Part shown: positions 34,511-41,851 of the stretch, piece after piece
Numbering within the stretch: position 1 is the stretch's first letter
Layout: each line of letters starts with the position of its first letter
Origin: Nonomuraea harbinensis
GTDB taxonomy: Bacteria; Actinomycetota; Actinomycetes; Streptosporangiales; Streptosporangiaceae
DNA length: 64,000 bases
Assembly (NCBI RefSeq): GCF_019396385.1
Contig: NZ_JAHKRN010000010.1
Span: 62,001 to 126,000, forward strand
Direction of reading: 5' to 3'
Translations under genes and position numbers: made by a program
Notes under the pieces: generated by a model
The model's input: the letters and a program-made list of their open reading frames with translations, nothing else
Databases searched by the model: none
Told to the model about the DNA's origin: nothing

Positions 34511-35441
34511 CGGCCATGGCGTGGAAGGCCGCCTTCGGCTCCCAGCGCGTCTCGTCGAGCATCCTGACGACGCCGTACGAGCCGAGGTCGGCCTGATTGT
34601 CCCGGCCGATCCTGGTGAAACCGGCGAAGGTGAACCACAGGGCGGTCTCGACGCCCTCCTGCTCGAAGACGTCGAGCAGCTCGTCGAGGTAGCGGACCTG
34701 CTCGTCCTCGTCGGGCACCGCGCCTTCGGGCACCAGGTAGGCCGAGCCGCCCCGCTCGCCGGCGCCGCGGTAGGCGCAGGTGCCGAACTCGGTCACGGCC
34801 ACCGGCTTGCCCTGCCCGGAGCGGGCGCGCAGCTCGTCGCGGAAGGTCTCGGCGTTGTAGGCGGCGCGGTAGGCGTCGAGGCCGACGACGTCGAACGGGG
34901 TCCAGTCGACGAACTCCCACGGCGCGGAGGCGTAGGTGATCCTGCCGCCGAACAGCGGCCGGACCGTGGCGGCGACCTCGGCCAGGTAGGAGTCCAGGCG
35001 TTCGGTGATCGCCGGGATCTCCCTGCTCCACCATTCGGGGGACGCCTCGGTGAGTGACCCCAGGCGCTCGCCGTACGTCTTCCCCGGCATGAACCCGGAC
35101 AGGAAGGCGCTGGCCTCGCAGCCCGCCACCAGCACCACCTCGGCGCCGCCCGCGCGCAGCTCCTCCGCCTTCGTGGCGCACTCCGCCAGCATCGGCAGGG
35201 TCTCCTCGGGGGTGAGGTCCACCGGGAACGGCGCGTACCAGACCTCCAAGCCGGCCGCGGCGGCCTCCTCGGCGGCGACGGCGAGGCGGGCGGGGTCGCC
35301 GCCGGAGACGCGGACGGCCCGGCAGCTCAGCTCGCGGGCGATCGCCTGGAGGTCGCGCCGGACGGTGTCCCGGTCGAAGGCCTTGCGGCTGCGGTCGGGC
35401 TCGGGCAGGAAGCCGGTGTCATAGTTGATGCCCTTTTTCAT
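34491..35441 (-). CDS. TIM-barrel glycosidase-like protein of unknown function
   Basis: A 316-residue cytosolic protein, MKKGINYDTGFLPEPDRSRK at its start. Candidate clan-A glycosidase glutamates are in SAPWEFVDWTPFD (about residue 175) and PVAVTEFGTCAYRG (about residue 225). ALWFTFAGF and MLDETRWEPKAAFHAMAARY close the barrel. I recall homologues in streptomycetes labelled abortive phage infection protein, a name with weak basis. Its start overlaps the stop of the TetR gene (ATGA), so it belongs to a TetR-controlled operon. Substrate unknown. Confidence 0.7.
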   Translation of the reverse strand: MKKGINYDTGFLPEPDRSRKAFDRDTVRRDLQAIARELSCRAVRVSGGDPARLAVAAEEAAAAGLEVWYAPFPVDLTPEETLPMLAECATKAEELRAGGAEVVLVAGCEASAFLSGFMPGKTYGERLGSLTEASPEWWSREIPAITERLDSYLAEVAATVRPLFGGRITYASAPWEFVDWTPFDVVGLDAYRAAYNAETFRDELRARSGQGKPVAVTEFGTCAYRGAGERGGSAYLVPEGAVPDEDEQVRYLDELLDVFEQEGVETALWFTFAGFTRIGRDNQADLGSYGVVRMLDETRWEPKAAFHAMAARYARS

Positions 35442-36043
35442 GATTTGTCCTTACCGATACCGTCTTGGAGTTGGTCGAAGGCGAGCTCCACGTCGGAGGC
35501 GAGCATCCGGCCCGCCTCCTCCAGCGGCGTCCCGGACGCCAGCCGCTGGAAGAACGCCTCCTCGACCGTGGTGATGACGGCGGTGATCTGGGCGGCCATG
35601 AGCTGCGCGGCCGTCTCGGAGCCGGCCGTGTCCCGTAGCGCGGCGGCCAGCTCGTGACGCTGCCCCATGTGCGCCTGATAGACGCCCGCCATGAGCACCG
35701 GCGTGGACGCGATGACCCTGACCTGGGCGAGCATCCGGGCGACGTCGCGGGGACCGTCGGCGGCCAGCGCGGCGTAGTGGGCGCGCAGCGCGTCCAGGGG
35801 CGTCTGGCCGGGCGGCCGCCGGGCCACGATCGAGGCGAGGTCGTCGTGGATGCCGTCGAGAGCCAGGCAGTCCTTGCTGGGGAAGTAGTTGAACAGGGTG
35901 ACCTTGGCGACCCCGGCCGCGTCGGCGATCTCGCTGACCGTCACCGCGTCGTACCCGCGCTCCGCGAACAGCTCCAGCGCGACGCCCGCGATGCGCCGCC
36001 GGGTCTCTTCCTTCTTGCGCTCGCGCAAGCCCGCCATCATCAT
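35438..36043 (-). CDS. TetR/AcrR-family transcriptional regulator
   Basis: A 201-residue repressor. The N-terminal helix-turn-helix is VSEIADAAGVAKVTLFNYF, followed by PSKDCLALDGIHDD, and the remaining helices form the ligand domain. Start ATG 36043 lies six bases after the -10 TACGCT on the minus strand. A GTACT-C-AGTAC palindrome sits between -35 and -10, so autoregulation is likely. It controls the TIM-barrel gene coupled to it. Confidence 0.9.
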   Translation of the reverse strand: MMMAGLRERKKEETRRRIAGVALELFAERGYDAVTVSEIADAAGVAKVTLFNYFPSKDCLALDGIHDDLASIVARRPPGQTPLDALRAHYAALAADGPRDVARMLAQVRVIASTPVLMAGVYQAHMGQRHELAAALRDTAGSETAAQLMAAQITAVITTVEEAFFQRLASGTPLEEAGRMLASDVELAFDQLQDGIGKDKS

Positions 36044-36049
36044 GACGGC

Positions 36050-36079
36050 AGCGTAAAACGTACTCAGTACAAAAGTAAA
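36050..36079 (-). promoter_or_regulatory. TetR promoter with operator between -35 and -10
   Basis: On the minus strand: -35 TTTACT (36079-36074), 18-base spacer, -10 TACGCT (36055-36050), six bases to the ATG. The palindrome GTACT-N-AGTAC (36060-36070) fills the spacer, a classic repression site. Confidence 0.6.
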
Positions 36080-36092
36080 CCCGGTACGGTTT

Positions 36093-36554
36093 TCACATGC
36101 GGACGACCACGGTGTTCGACACGCGGTCGTGCAGGCCGCGGTGGTCGCGGTCGAAGATCAGCGCCGGCAGGGCCAGCACGAGCAGCACCGTGCGCACCAG
36201 CACCGGGAACAGGCGGGGGTCGCCGCCGTCCATCGCCGCCACCCGGATGCCGGCCAGCCGGTGGCCGAACGTCTGCCCGAGGAACCCGACCAGCACCACG
36301 TACTGCACGGCGAACACGATCGCGGGCACCCACGGCTGTTCGGCCGTGCTGATCCCGAGCAGCAGCTGCGTGATCGCCCACGTGCAGATCATCCAGTCGA
36401 TGACCAGGGCGGCGATCCTGCGCCCCCAGCCGGAGACGGACCCGCTGCCCTCCTCCGGCAGCCCGAGGCGCTGCCCCGGATAACCGAGATCGACCCCGGC
36501 GGACCGGAGCCCGCCCAGCCAGGTCTGCGTCCACCGCGGCTCGTTGCTGCTCAT
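36093..36554 (-). CDS. RDD-family membrane protein
   Basis: A 153-residue protein with the RDD signature spread over helices: GRRIAALVIDWMICTW, GQTFGHRLAGIRV and FDRDHRGLHDRVSNT. About three membrane helices are visible (48-68, 78-96, 112-130). TACCTT lies six bases before the ATG (36566-36561), so it is leaderless. The same place beside glnA1 is held by Rv2219A in M. tuberculosis (from memory). Function unknown; transport or membrane-integrity roles have been suggested for the family. Confidence 0.87.
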   Translation of the reverse strand: MSSNEPRWTQTWLGGLRSAGVDLGYPGQRLGLPEEGSGSVSGWGRRIAALVIDWMICTWAITQLLLGISTAEQPWVPAIVFAVQYVVLVGFLGQTFGHRLAGIRVAAMDGGDPRLFPVLVRTVLLVLALPALIFDRDHRGLHDRVSNTVVVRM

Positions 36555-36643
36555 GTGTCAAAGGTATCCGCCGGTGGGGGCGGTCGGGATCGTGACCCGT
36601 CCGCGCTTCCGTGACGCGGGTGGTCCGGCGCATGATGGAGGCC

Positions 36644-36943
36644 ATGCCGTACGGGGACGACTTGGACGCGCGCTTCCACGAACTGGTCGCGCAGTTCAGC
36701 GAGGAGGAGCGGCGCAGGCTGAGCGCCGCGGCGAGCAAGGGCGCCCGCCCGCGCCGGCGTCGGCGCGTGGGACGGGTCTGGTACGCGTTCGCGGCCGTGC
36801 TGGCGGTGGTCGTGGCGGCCCTGCTGATCGTCGCCGTCCGCCCCGACCTGCTCTCCCCCGCCCCCGAGCCGGCCGCGGAGTCGCCGTCACCGGTCCTGCG
36901 CGCCCACGTTCCGGGCCCTTCTGGGGACGTGAACGCCGCGTAA
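36644..36943 (+). CDS. Small single-pass membrane protein
   Basis: A 99-residue protein: acidic helical N-terminus [20 protein letters not shown], basic stretch ([10 protein letters not shown]), one membrane helix (about 46-66, [17 protein letters not shown]) and a short Pro-rich tail. ATG 36644 lies seven bases after CATGAT, a -10-like box, so I prefer it to upstream in-frame starts at 36611 or 36632. Its TAA stop falls inside the first half-site of the glnA1 GlnR box. Unknown function. Confidence 0.65.
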   Translation: MPYGDDLDARFHELVAQFSEEERRRLSAAASKGARPRRRRRVGRVWYAFAAVLAVVVAALLIVAVRPDLLSPAPEPAAESPSPVLRAHVPGPSGDVNAA

Positions 36944-36977
36944 CACATGCGAAACAATCGAGACACCATGCGGAAAC
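36940..36977 (+). promoter_or_regulatory. Double GlnR box upstream of glnA1
   Basis: GTAAC-N6-GAAAC-N6-GACAC-N6-GAAAC, four half-sites at exact 11-base steps (36940, 36951, 36962, 36973), fits the actinobacterial GlnR consensus gTnAC-n6-GaAAC. It is about 50 bases upstream of the glnA1 start and indicates nitrogen-limitation control. Confidence 0.85.
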
Positions 36978-37028
36978 GGCCGCGCCGTACCTTCACGGGT
37001 GATAGCCCGTCCCCAGGGAGGTTCGAGA

Positions 37029-38453
37029 GTGTTCAACTCCGCCGACGACGTCCTGAAGTTCATCAGGGACGAAGGGGTGCAGTTCGTCGATGTCAGGTTC
37101 ACCGACCTGCCGGGGACGACTCACCACTTCACCTTCCCGGTCGAGAACTTCGGCGCGAACGTCTTCTCTGACGGCCTCATGTTCGACGGCTCGTCGATCC
37201 GCGGTTTCCAGGCGATCCACGAGTCCGACATGCTGCTCCTGCCGGACCCGTCGTCCGCCGTGGTCGACCCGTTCCGCCAGCACAAGACGCTCAACATCAA
37301 CTTCTTCGTGCACGACCCGCTGACCGGCGAGGCCTACAGCCGCGACCCGCGCAACGTCGCCCGCAAGGCCGAGGAGTACCTCAAGGGCACCGGCATCGCC
37401 GACACCGTCTTCTTCGGGCCCGAGGCCGAGTTCTACATCTTCGACGACGTCCGCTTCGAGACGAAGTCCAACGCGGGCTACTACTACATCGACTCCATCG
37501 AGGGCGCCTGGAACACCGGCAAGGCCACCGAGGGCGGCAACCTGGGCTACAAGCCGCGCTACAAGGGCGGCTACTTCCCGGTGCCGCCGATGGACCACTT
37601 CACCGACCTGCGCTCGGAGATGGTCCGCAACCTCATCGAGTGCGGCATCGAGGTCGAGATGCAGCACCACGAGGTGGGCACGGCCGGTCAGGCGGAGATC
37701 GACTTCAAGTTCGGCACGCTGCTCAAGACGGCCGACAACCTGATGCTCTACAAGTACATCATCAAGAGCACGGCCATGGAGTACGGCCACACCGTCACGT
37801 TCATGCCCAAGCCGATCTTCGGTGACAACGGCTCGGGCATGCACTGCCACCAGTCGCTGTGGAAGGACGGCTCGCCGCTCTTCTACGACGAGGTCGGCTA
37901 CGCGGGCCTGTCCGACACCGCCCGCTACTACATCGGCGGCCTGCTCAAGCACGCCCCGTCGCTGCTGGCCTTCACCAACCCGACGGTCAACTCCTACCAC
38001 CGGCTGGTGCCGGGCTACGAGGCGCCGGTCAACCTGGTCTACTCGCAGCGCAACCGCTCGGCCTGCGTCCGGATCCCGATCACGGGCTCCAACCCGAAGG
38101 CCAAGCGCATCGAGTTCCGCGTGCCCGACCCGTCCTGCAACCCGTACTTCGCCTTCGCCGCCATGCTGATGGCGGGGCTCGACGGCATCCGCAACAAGAT
38201 CGAGCCGCCGGAGCCCGTCGACAAGGACCTGTACGAGCTCCCGCCGGAGGAGGCCCGCTCGGTCCCGCAGGTGCCCGGCTCCCTCACCGACGTGCTCAAC
38301 GCCCTGGAGGAGGACCACGACTACCTGCTCGAAGGCGGCGTCTTCACGCCCGACCTGATCGAGACGTGGATCTCCTACAAGCGCGAGAACGAGGTCGACC
38401 CGATCCGGCTGCGCCCGCACCCGCACGAGTTCGAGCTCTACTACGACGTGTGA
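37029..38453 (+). CDS. glnA: Glutamine synthetase type I, adenylylatable (GSI-beta)
   Basis: A 474-residue subunit of the dodecameric ammonia-assimilating enzyme. [10 protein letters not shown], the metal and substrate residues in [10 protein letters not shown], the [20 protein letters not shown] loop (given to its core) and NRSACVRIP are all present. Tyr402 in [12 protein letters not shown] is the adenylylation site, so activity is set by GlnE encoded at 46600. GTG 37029 follows GGGAGG by seven bases; a longer frame from 36999 would run into the promoter. The double GlnR box lies 52 bases upstream. Confidence 0.96.
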   Translation: MFNSADDVLKFIRDEGVQFVDVRFTDLPGTTHHFTFPVENFGANVFSDGLMFDGSSIRGFQAIHESDMLLLPDPSSAVVDPFRQHKTLNINFFVHDPLTGEAYSRDPRNVARKAEEYLKGTGIADTVFFGPEAEFYIFDDVRFETKSNAGYYYIDSIEGAWNTGKATEGGNLGYKPRYKGGYFPVPPMDHFTDLRSEMVRNLIECGIEVEMQHHEVGTAGQAEIDFKFGTLLKTADNLMLYKYIIKSTAMEYGHTVTFMPKPIFGDNGSGMHCHQSLWKDGSPLFYDEVGYAGLSDTARYYIGGLLKHAPSLLAFTNPTVNSYHRLVPGYEAPVNLVYSQRNRSACVRIPITGSNPKAKRIEFRVPDPSCNPYFAFAAMLMAGLDGIRNKIEPPEPVDKDLYELPPEEARSVPQVPGSLTDVLNALEEDHDYLLEGGVFTPDLIETWISYKRENEVDPIRLRPHPHEFELYYDV

Positions 38454-38459
38454 CCGGTT

Positions 38460-38492
38460 ACCGCGCGGTGAGCTGCATGCTCACCGCGCGGT
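38460..38492 (+). terminator. Hairpin terminator after glnA1
   Basis: A perfect 14-bp stem (38460-38473 with 38479-38492) with loop TGCAT, followed by TTCC, begins six bases after the glnA1 stop. Confidence 0.85.
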
Positions 38493-38867
38493 TTCCGTCT
38501 GGTTCCGCCTCGGTTCCGGCCGAGCGGCGAGCACCGCATCGAGAGCGGCTCGTGTCGACGCGTCGAAGTCGCTCACCCATAGGGCGCGGATTCAGCTTGT
38601 ACAGCTTGCCGATGGTGGTGCTGCCCTCGTAGAGGGTGGTGCGGGTGCCGTCGTAGACGCCGGCGGGCCGCTTGGCCGCCGTGGTGGGTGAGACGGTTCT
38701 CGGCTTCGGCTTTCCCGCGCGCTCCGCCCGGCTGGGTGCGTGCTTGTGGTGGCGGGGAGGCGCTGACCCGCACGGGTGAGTCCGAGCGCCGCCGGGGCCC
38801 CGGCGGTGCCCCTCCTGGGCCTCCGCCGCAGGGGCGAGGGCGAGGCGCGCGGTGCTCCGGCGGTCTC
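38493..38867. other. 375-bp gap, no supportable gene; possible remnant on minus strand
   Basis: No start with a ribosome site or -10 box opens a conserved frame here. One minus-strand frame (about 38560-38700) reads AGVYDGTRTTLYEGSTTIGK followed by LYKLNPRPMGE, which looks protein-like and could be the tail of a decayed gene, but I recognise no family. Confidence 0.35.
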
Positions 38868-39272
38868 TCAGCAGGTGGCGGAGACGCGGCCGAGGGCGGC
38901 GGTCATCGCCGGCACGTCCTGATACTCGCGCCAGTGTGCGATCCGCCCGTCGCGGGCCTTGAGCACGCCGATGAACGGGACCGACAGCCGTTCGCCGGTG
39001 CCGGGCAGGAAAGAGCCCAGCTCGTACTCGACCACGATCATGTCGGGGTCGGCGGTGTCGTGGACGGTGACCTCGCCCATCTCCAGCGCGACGGGCAGGG
39101 CGGCGCGGCCGGCCCGCGCGTGGGCGAGGAAGCGCTCGCGGCCCTCGATCCGGCGTGGCTGGTCTGGCGGCGCGAACGGGGTCTCGACGACGACGTCCTC
39201 GGCCCACAGATCTGCCACCTCCTCGCCGGTCATGTGCCGCCGCAGCCCGTCGAACACCTCACGTGCGCCCAT
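38868..39272 (-). CDS. SnoaL-like / NTF2-fold protein
   Basis: A 134-residue protein with an NTF2-like fold: FDGLRRHMTGEEVADLWAED, then VVVETPFAPPDQPRRIEGRE and a C-terminal VPFIGVLKARDGRIAHWREYQD. Family members act as cyclases, isomerases or carriers; the catalytic acid cannot be assigned here. GGAAGGGAG precedes the ATG. It is divergent from a TetR gene across two repeated palindromes and is the probable TetR target. Confidence 0.85.
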   Translation of the reverse strand: MGAREVFDGLRRHMTGEEVADLWAEDVVVETPFAPPDQPRRIEGRERFLAHARAGRAALPVALEMGEVTVHDTADPDMIVVEYELGSFLPGTGERLSVPFIGVLKARDGRIAHWREYQDVPAMTAALGRVSATC

Positions 39273-39297
39273 GGCGCGCTCCCTTCCGTGGACTAAT

Positions 39298-39341
39298 ATG
39301 AGCGACTACTCACATTGGAAAAATAATGAGTCGCCACTCAT
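39298..39341. promoter_or_regulatory. Two TetR-type operators in a divergent promoter
   Basis: Two related 16-base palindromes, ATGAGC-N4-ACTCAC (39298-39313, imperfect) and ATGAGT-N4-ACTCAT (39326-39341, perfect), lie 28 bases apart between the SnoaL-like gene and the TetR gene. Confidence 0.6.
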
Positions 39342-39359
39342 GTTGTCAACGGGAGCTCG

Positions 39360-39917
39360 ATGACCGGCAAGCTGCGCGCGGACGCGCGACGCAATCGGGA
39401 ACGCATCCTCGCCGCCGCCGAGGCCGTCTTCGCCGAACACGGGGCGTCCGCGTCCACGGAGGAGGTCGCCGCGCGGGCGGAGGTGGCGATCGGGACGGTG
39501 TTCCGCCACTTCCCGACGAAGAACGACCTGCTCGGCGCCACCCTCAAGCGCCTGCTCGACCGGCTCGCGGAGGAAGCCGCCGTTCTCTCCGACGAGGGAG
39601 ATCCGGCGACGGCGCTGTTCACCTTCTTCGCCCAGGTGGTGGAGGAGGCCGCGGCCCGCAGGACGGTGGCGGAGCTGCTGGCAGGCGGCGGGGTGGACGT
39701 ACGGGTCGGCAAGCCGCTCCGGCGCCTGGAGGAGCCGCTGGCGACGCTGCTGACAAGGGCTCAGCAAGCGGGGACGGTGCGCGAGGACGTGCGGCTCGAC
39801 GAGGTGATGGCGTTGCTGGCGGGCACGACGCAGGCGGCCCTGCTGACCGGTTGGACACCCGACCTCCGGGACCGCACCTTGCGGATCATCTTCGACGGGT
39901 GCCGCCCCGGGCGGTGA
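39360..39917 (+). CDS. TetR/AcrR-family transcriptional regulator
   Basis: A 185-residue regulator. The DNA-binding part is RERILAAAEAVFAEHGASAS followed by TEEVAARAEVAIGTVFRHFPTK (core motif shown). The C-terminal helices form a ligand pocket of the TetR_C type seen in Streptomyces proteins that control small oxidoreductases. A GGGAG site precedes ATG 39360. Two palindromes lie just upstream, so it should repress itself and the divergent SnoaL-like gene. Confidence 0.9.
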   Translation: MTGKLRADARRNRERILAAAEAVFAEHGASASTEEVAARAEVAIGTVFRHFPTKNDLLGATLKRLLDRLAEEAAVLSDEGDPATALFTFFAQVVEEAAARRTVAELLAGGGVDVRVGKPLRRLEEPLATLLTRAQQAGTVREDVRLDEVMALLAGTTQAALLTGWTPDLRDRTLRIIFDGCRPGR

Positions 39918-39965
39918 ACCTTCTGGCGAGGGCGGCAGCGGTTCGGTCCCGGTGGCCGTACGAGG

Positions 39966-40769
39966 TCAGACCTGCTTGAGGAAGCCCGCGTCCACGGCGA
40001 GGTCCGCGCCGGTCGTGGCGGCCGAGCGCGGTGAGGCCAGCAGGGCGATCGCGTCGGCGACCTCCTGGGGGTCGACCAGCCTCGGGATCGACAGGTTCAT
40101 CATCTCCGGCGCCAGCCGGTCCAGCACGGAGTCACGGTCGGCGCCCGCCTGTCCGGCGATGATGTCGGCCGCGCCGCCCTCCTCGGTCCACCACGCCGTG
40201 CGCACCGGTCCAGGAGAGACCGTGTTGACGCGGATGCCCTGCGGGGCGTACTCCTCCGACAGCGCCTTCGTCACGTTGTTCAGTGCCGCCTTGGCCGCGC
40301 TGTAGTCGACGTTCATCGGGGCGGGGAGCCGTGCGGAGCCCGACGAGACGTTGACGATCGAGCCGCCGCCGCGCGCCAGCATCGGCGGGATGGCGGCCCG
40401 GACGAAGCGCACCACCGCGAACAGGTTGAACTCGAACATGACCCGCCAGTCCTCGTCGGCGGGGGCCATGAAGGAGAAGCGCGGCAGGGCAACCCCGGGC
40501 GGCGGGCCACCGGCGTTGTTCACCAGGATGTCGAGCCCGCCGAACTCCTCCACGGCCCGCGCCACGGCCTGGCCGGGCGCTTCGGGGTCCATCAGGTCCA
40601 CCGGCACGTGGAGCAGGTCGCCGCCCAGTTCCGCCAGCTCGGGGCTGGTCTTGCGGGAGACTGCCACGACACTGGCCCCCTCGCCGAGCAGGGTGCGGGT
40701 CACGGCCAGGCCGATGCCCTTGGACGCGCCGGTGACGATCGCGACGCGGCCGGAAAAGTGCAGATCCAT
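39966..40769 (-). CDS. Short-chain dehydrogenase/reductase
   Basis: A 267-residue classical SDR. The NAD(P) motif is VTGASKGIGLAVTR, the structural motif is NNAGG, and the catalytic Ser-Tyr-Lys set is in NVSSGSARLP and VDYSAAKAAL. A basic residue after the first glycine loop (SRKTSPE) suggests NADP preference. AAGGAGCACCT precedes the ATG. Substrate unknown. It ends 49 bp from the convergent TetR gene, which may control it (context only). Confidence 0.88.
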   Translation of the reverse strand: MDLHFSGRVAIVTGASKGIGLAVTRTLLGEGASVVAVSRKTSPELAELGGDLLHVPVDLMDPEAPGQAVARAVEEFGGLDILVNNAGGPPPGVALPRFSFMAPADEDWRVMFEFNLFAVVRFVRAAIPPMLARGGGSIVNVSSGSARLPAPMNVDYSAAKAALNNVTKALSEEYAPQGIRVNTVSPGPVRTAWWTEEGGAADIIAGQAGADRDSVLDRLAPEMMNLSIPRLVDPQEVADAIALLASPRSAATTGADLAVDAGFLKQV

Positions 40770-40906
40770 AGGTGCTCCTTCGCCGTAGGGGCCCTCCGGA
40801 CGAGCGGAGGGTTTCCATCGCGGAACACGCTAGGCGCGGGCCCCCGACGCGGGCTGGCGACGTTCGGACCGGTGTTTCCGGCGGGCTTCGGACCCGCATC
40901 CCCCGC

Positions 40907-41704
40907 TCAGAGGCCGTAACGGCCGAGCACGTCCCGCTTGCGGCCGGTGAGGAACTTGCGGGCCATCCGGCCGGTGGTGAGCCAGGCGATGACGTCGCCG
41001 TTCCCCGTGCCGGCCAGCATCCTGCCGACCAGGTACGGCGCGACCTCGTCGACGTGGTCGCAGAGGATGTTGAGGAGCTTGCGCTGCTCGGCGACCTGCT
41101 CGGGGGCGGCGGCGGCCTCGCGCAGCCAGCCCTCGGTGATGAGCATGCCGGGGCTGACCTGCCCGACCCGTACGCCGGTGCCCGCGACCTCCTTGGCCAG
41201 CGCCCGGGTGAAGGAGTCGAGGCCGCGCTTGGTGGCCGAGTAGACGCCCATGCCGGGACGGATCCGGCCGTCGCTGCCGCCGCCGAGGATGTTGAACACC
41301 TGGCCGCCGCCCTGGGCGAGCATGCCGCGTACCGCGACCTGGGAGCCGTAGACGGTGCCGAGCATGTTCGTGGTGACCATCGCGCGGACGTCGCCGGGCG
41401 CGGTCTCGACGATGGGGCGGGTGGTGTGGGCGACGCCGGCGTTGTTGATCCACAGATCCACGCCGCCGAGGGCGTCCACCGCGGTGGCCCACAGCTTCTC
41501 GACCTGCTCGGGGTCGGTCATGTCGACGGCGCACCCGTGCACGGCCGCGCTTTCCGCCGCCTCCGGGCGCAGTCGCGCCACGGCCTCGTCCACCGCCGCC
41601 CTGGTACGGCCCGACACGACCACGGAGTGCCCGCGCCGGAGCAGTTCGCGGGCGAGAGCGAACCCGAGCCCTTTGGTGCTGCCGGTGACGACTGCCTTCC
41701 GCAT
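40907..41704 (-). CDS. Short-chain dehydrogenase/reductase
   Basis: A 265-residue SDR. Motifs: VTGSTKGLGFALAREL (cofactor), INNAGVAHTT, and the catalytic YSATKRGLDSF. The middle serine region reads FNILGGGSDGRIRPG, so the usual Ser of the triad is displaced to the Gly-rich stretch. The C-terminal third (ILCDHVDEVAPYLVGRMLAG onward) resembles plant-type chlorophyll b reductase-like SDRs. AGGGAG precedes the ATG. The 137-bp gap to the next SDR gene holds no further gene. Divergent from the ABC-F gene. Confidence 0.85.
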   Translation of the reverse strand: MRKAVVTGSTKGLGFALARELLRRGHSVVVSGRTRAAVDEAVARLRPEAAESAAVHGCAVDMTDPEQVEKLWATAVDALGGVDLWINNAGVAHTTRPIVETAPGDVRAMVTTNMLGTVYGSQVAVRGMLAQGGGQVFNILGGGSDGRIRPGMGVYSATKRGLDSFTRALAKEVAGTGVRVGQVSPGMLITEGWLREAAAAPEQVAEQRKLLNILCDHVDEVAPYLVGRMLAGTGNGDVIAWLTTGRMARKFLTGRKRDVLGRYGL

Positions 41705-41777
41705 GGCCGCTCCCTGGAGGGTCGGGAATCGGCGTTGATCTTACGCCGCCGCCTTCTCCTCGGATAGACCTGAGACG

Positions 41778-41830
41778 AGACGTTGCGTCTTGGAGGACGT
41801 GACGCTACTCTCTCATGAGACGGATCGTCT
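41778..41830 (+). promoter_or_regulatory. ABC-F promoter with two matching palindromes
   Basis: AGACG-N3-CGTCT occurs at 41778-41790 and again at 41818-41830, centres 40 bases apart. Between them lie -35 TTGCGT (41783-41788), 17 bases, and -10 TACTCT (41806-41811). One palindrome covers the -35, the other the expected transcription start. Confidence 0.55.
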
Positions 41831-41851
41831 CGTCTCACTGGAAGCGAGGAG

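Noticed and set aside
34491..35441. Phage-defence (abortive infection) gene
   Set aside because: The label comes only from remembered annotation of homologues. The sequence looks like a TIM-barrel glycosidase and no other defence gene is nearby.
38458..39207. A 249-codon minus-strand gene covering the gap after glnA1
   Set aside because: It runs through the glnA1 terminator hairpin and antiframe of the SnoaL-like gene and has no start signal; only a short internal piece looks protein-like.
41772..41851. ABC-F leader as an antibiotic-sensing attenuator with an upstream peptide (frame from 41790)
   Set aside because: The inverted repeats are better explained as two DNA palindromes on the promoter. 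The -10 at 41806 leaves only about 35 bases of leader, too short for the attenuator, and the peptide frame would begin upstream of the start site.
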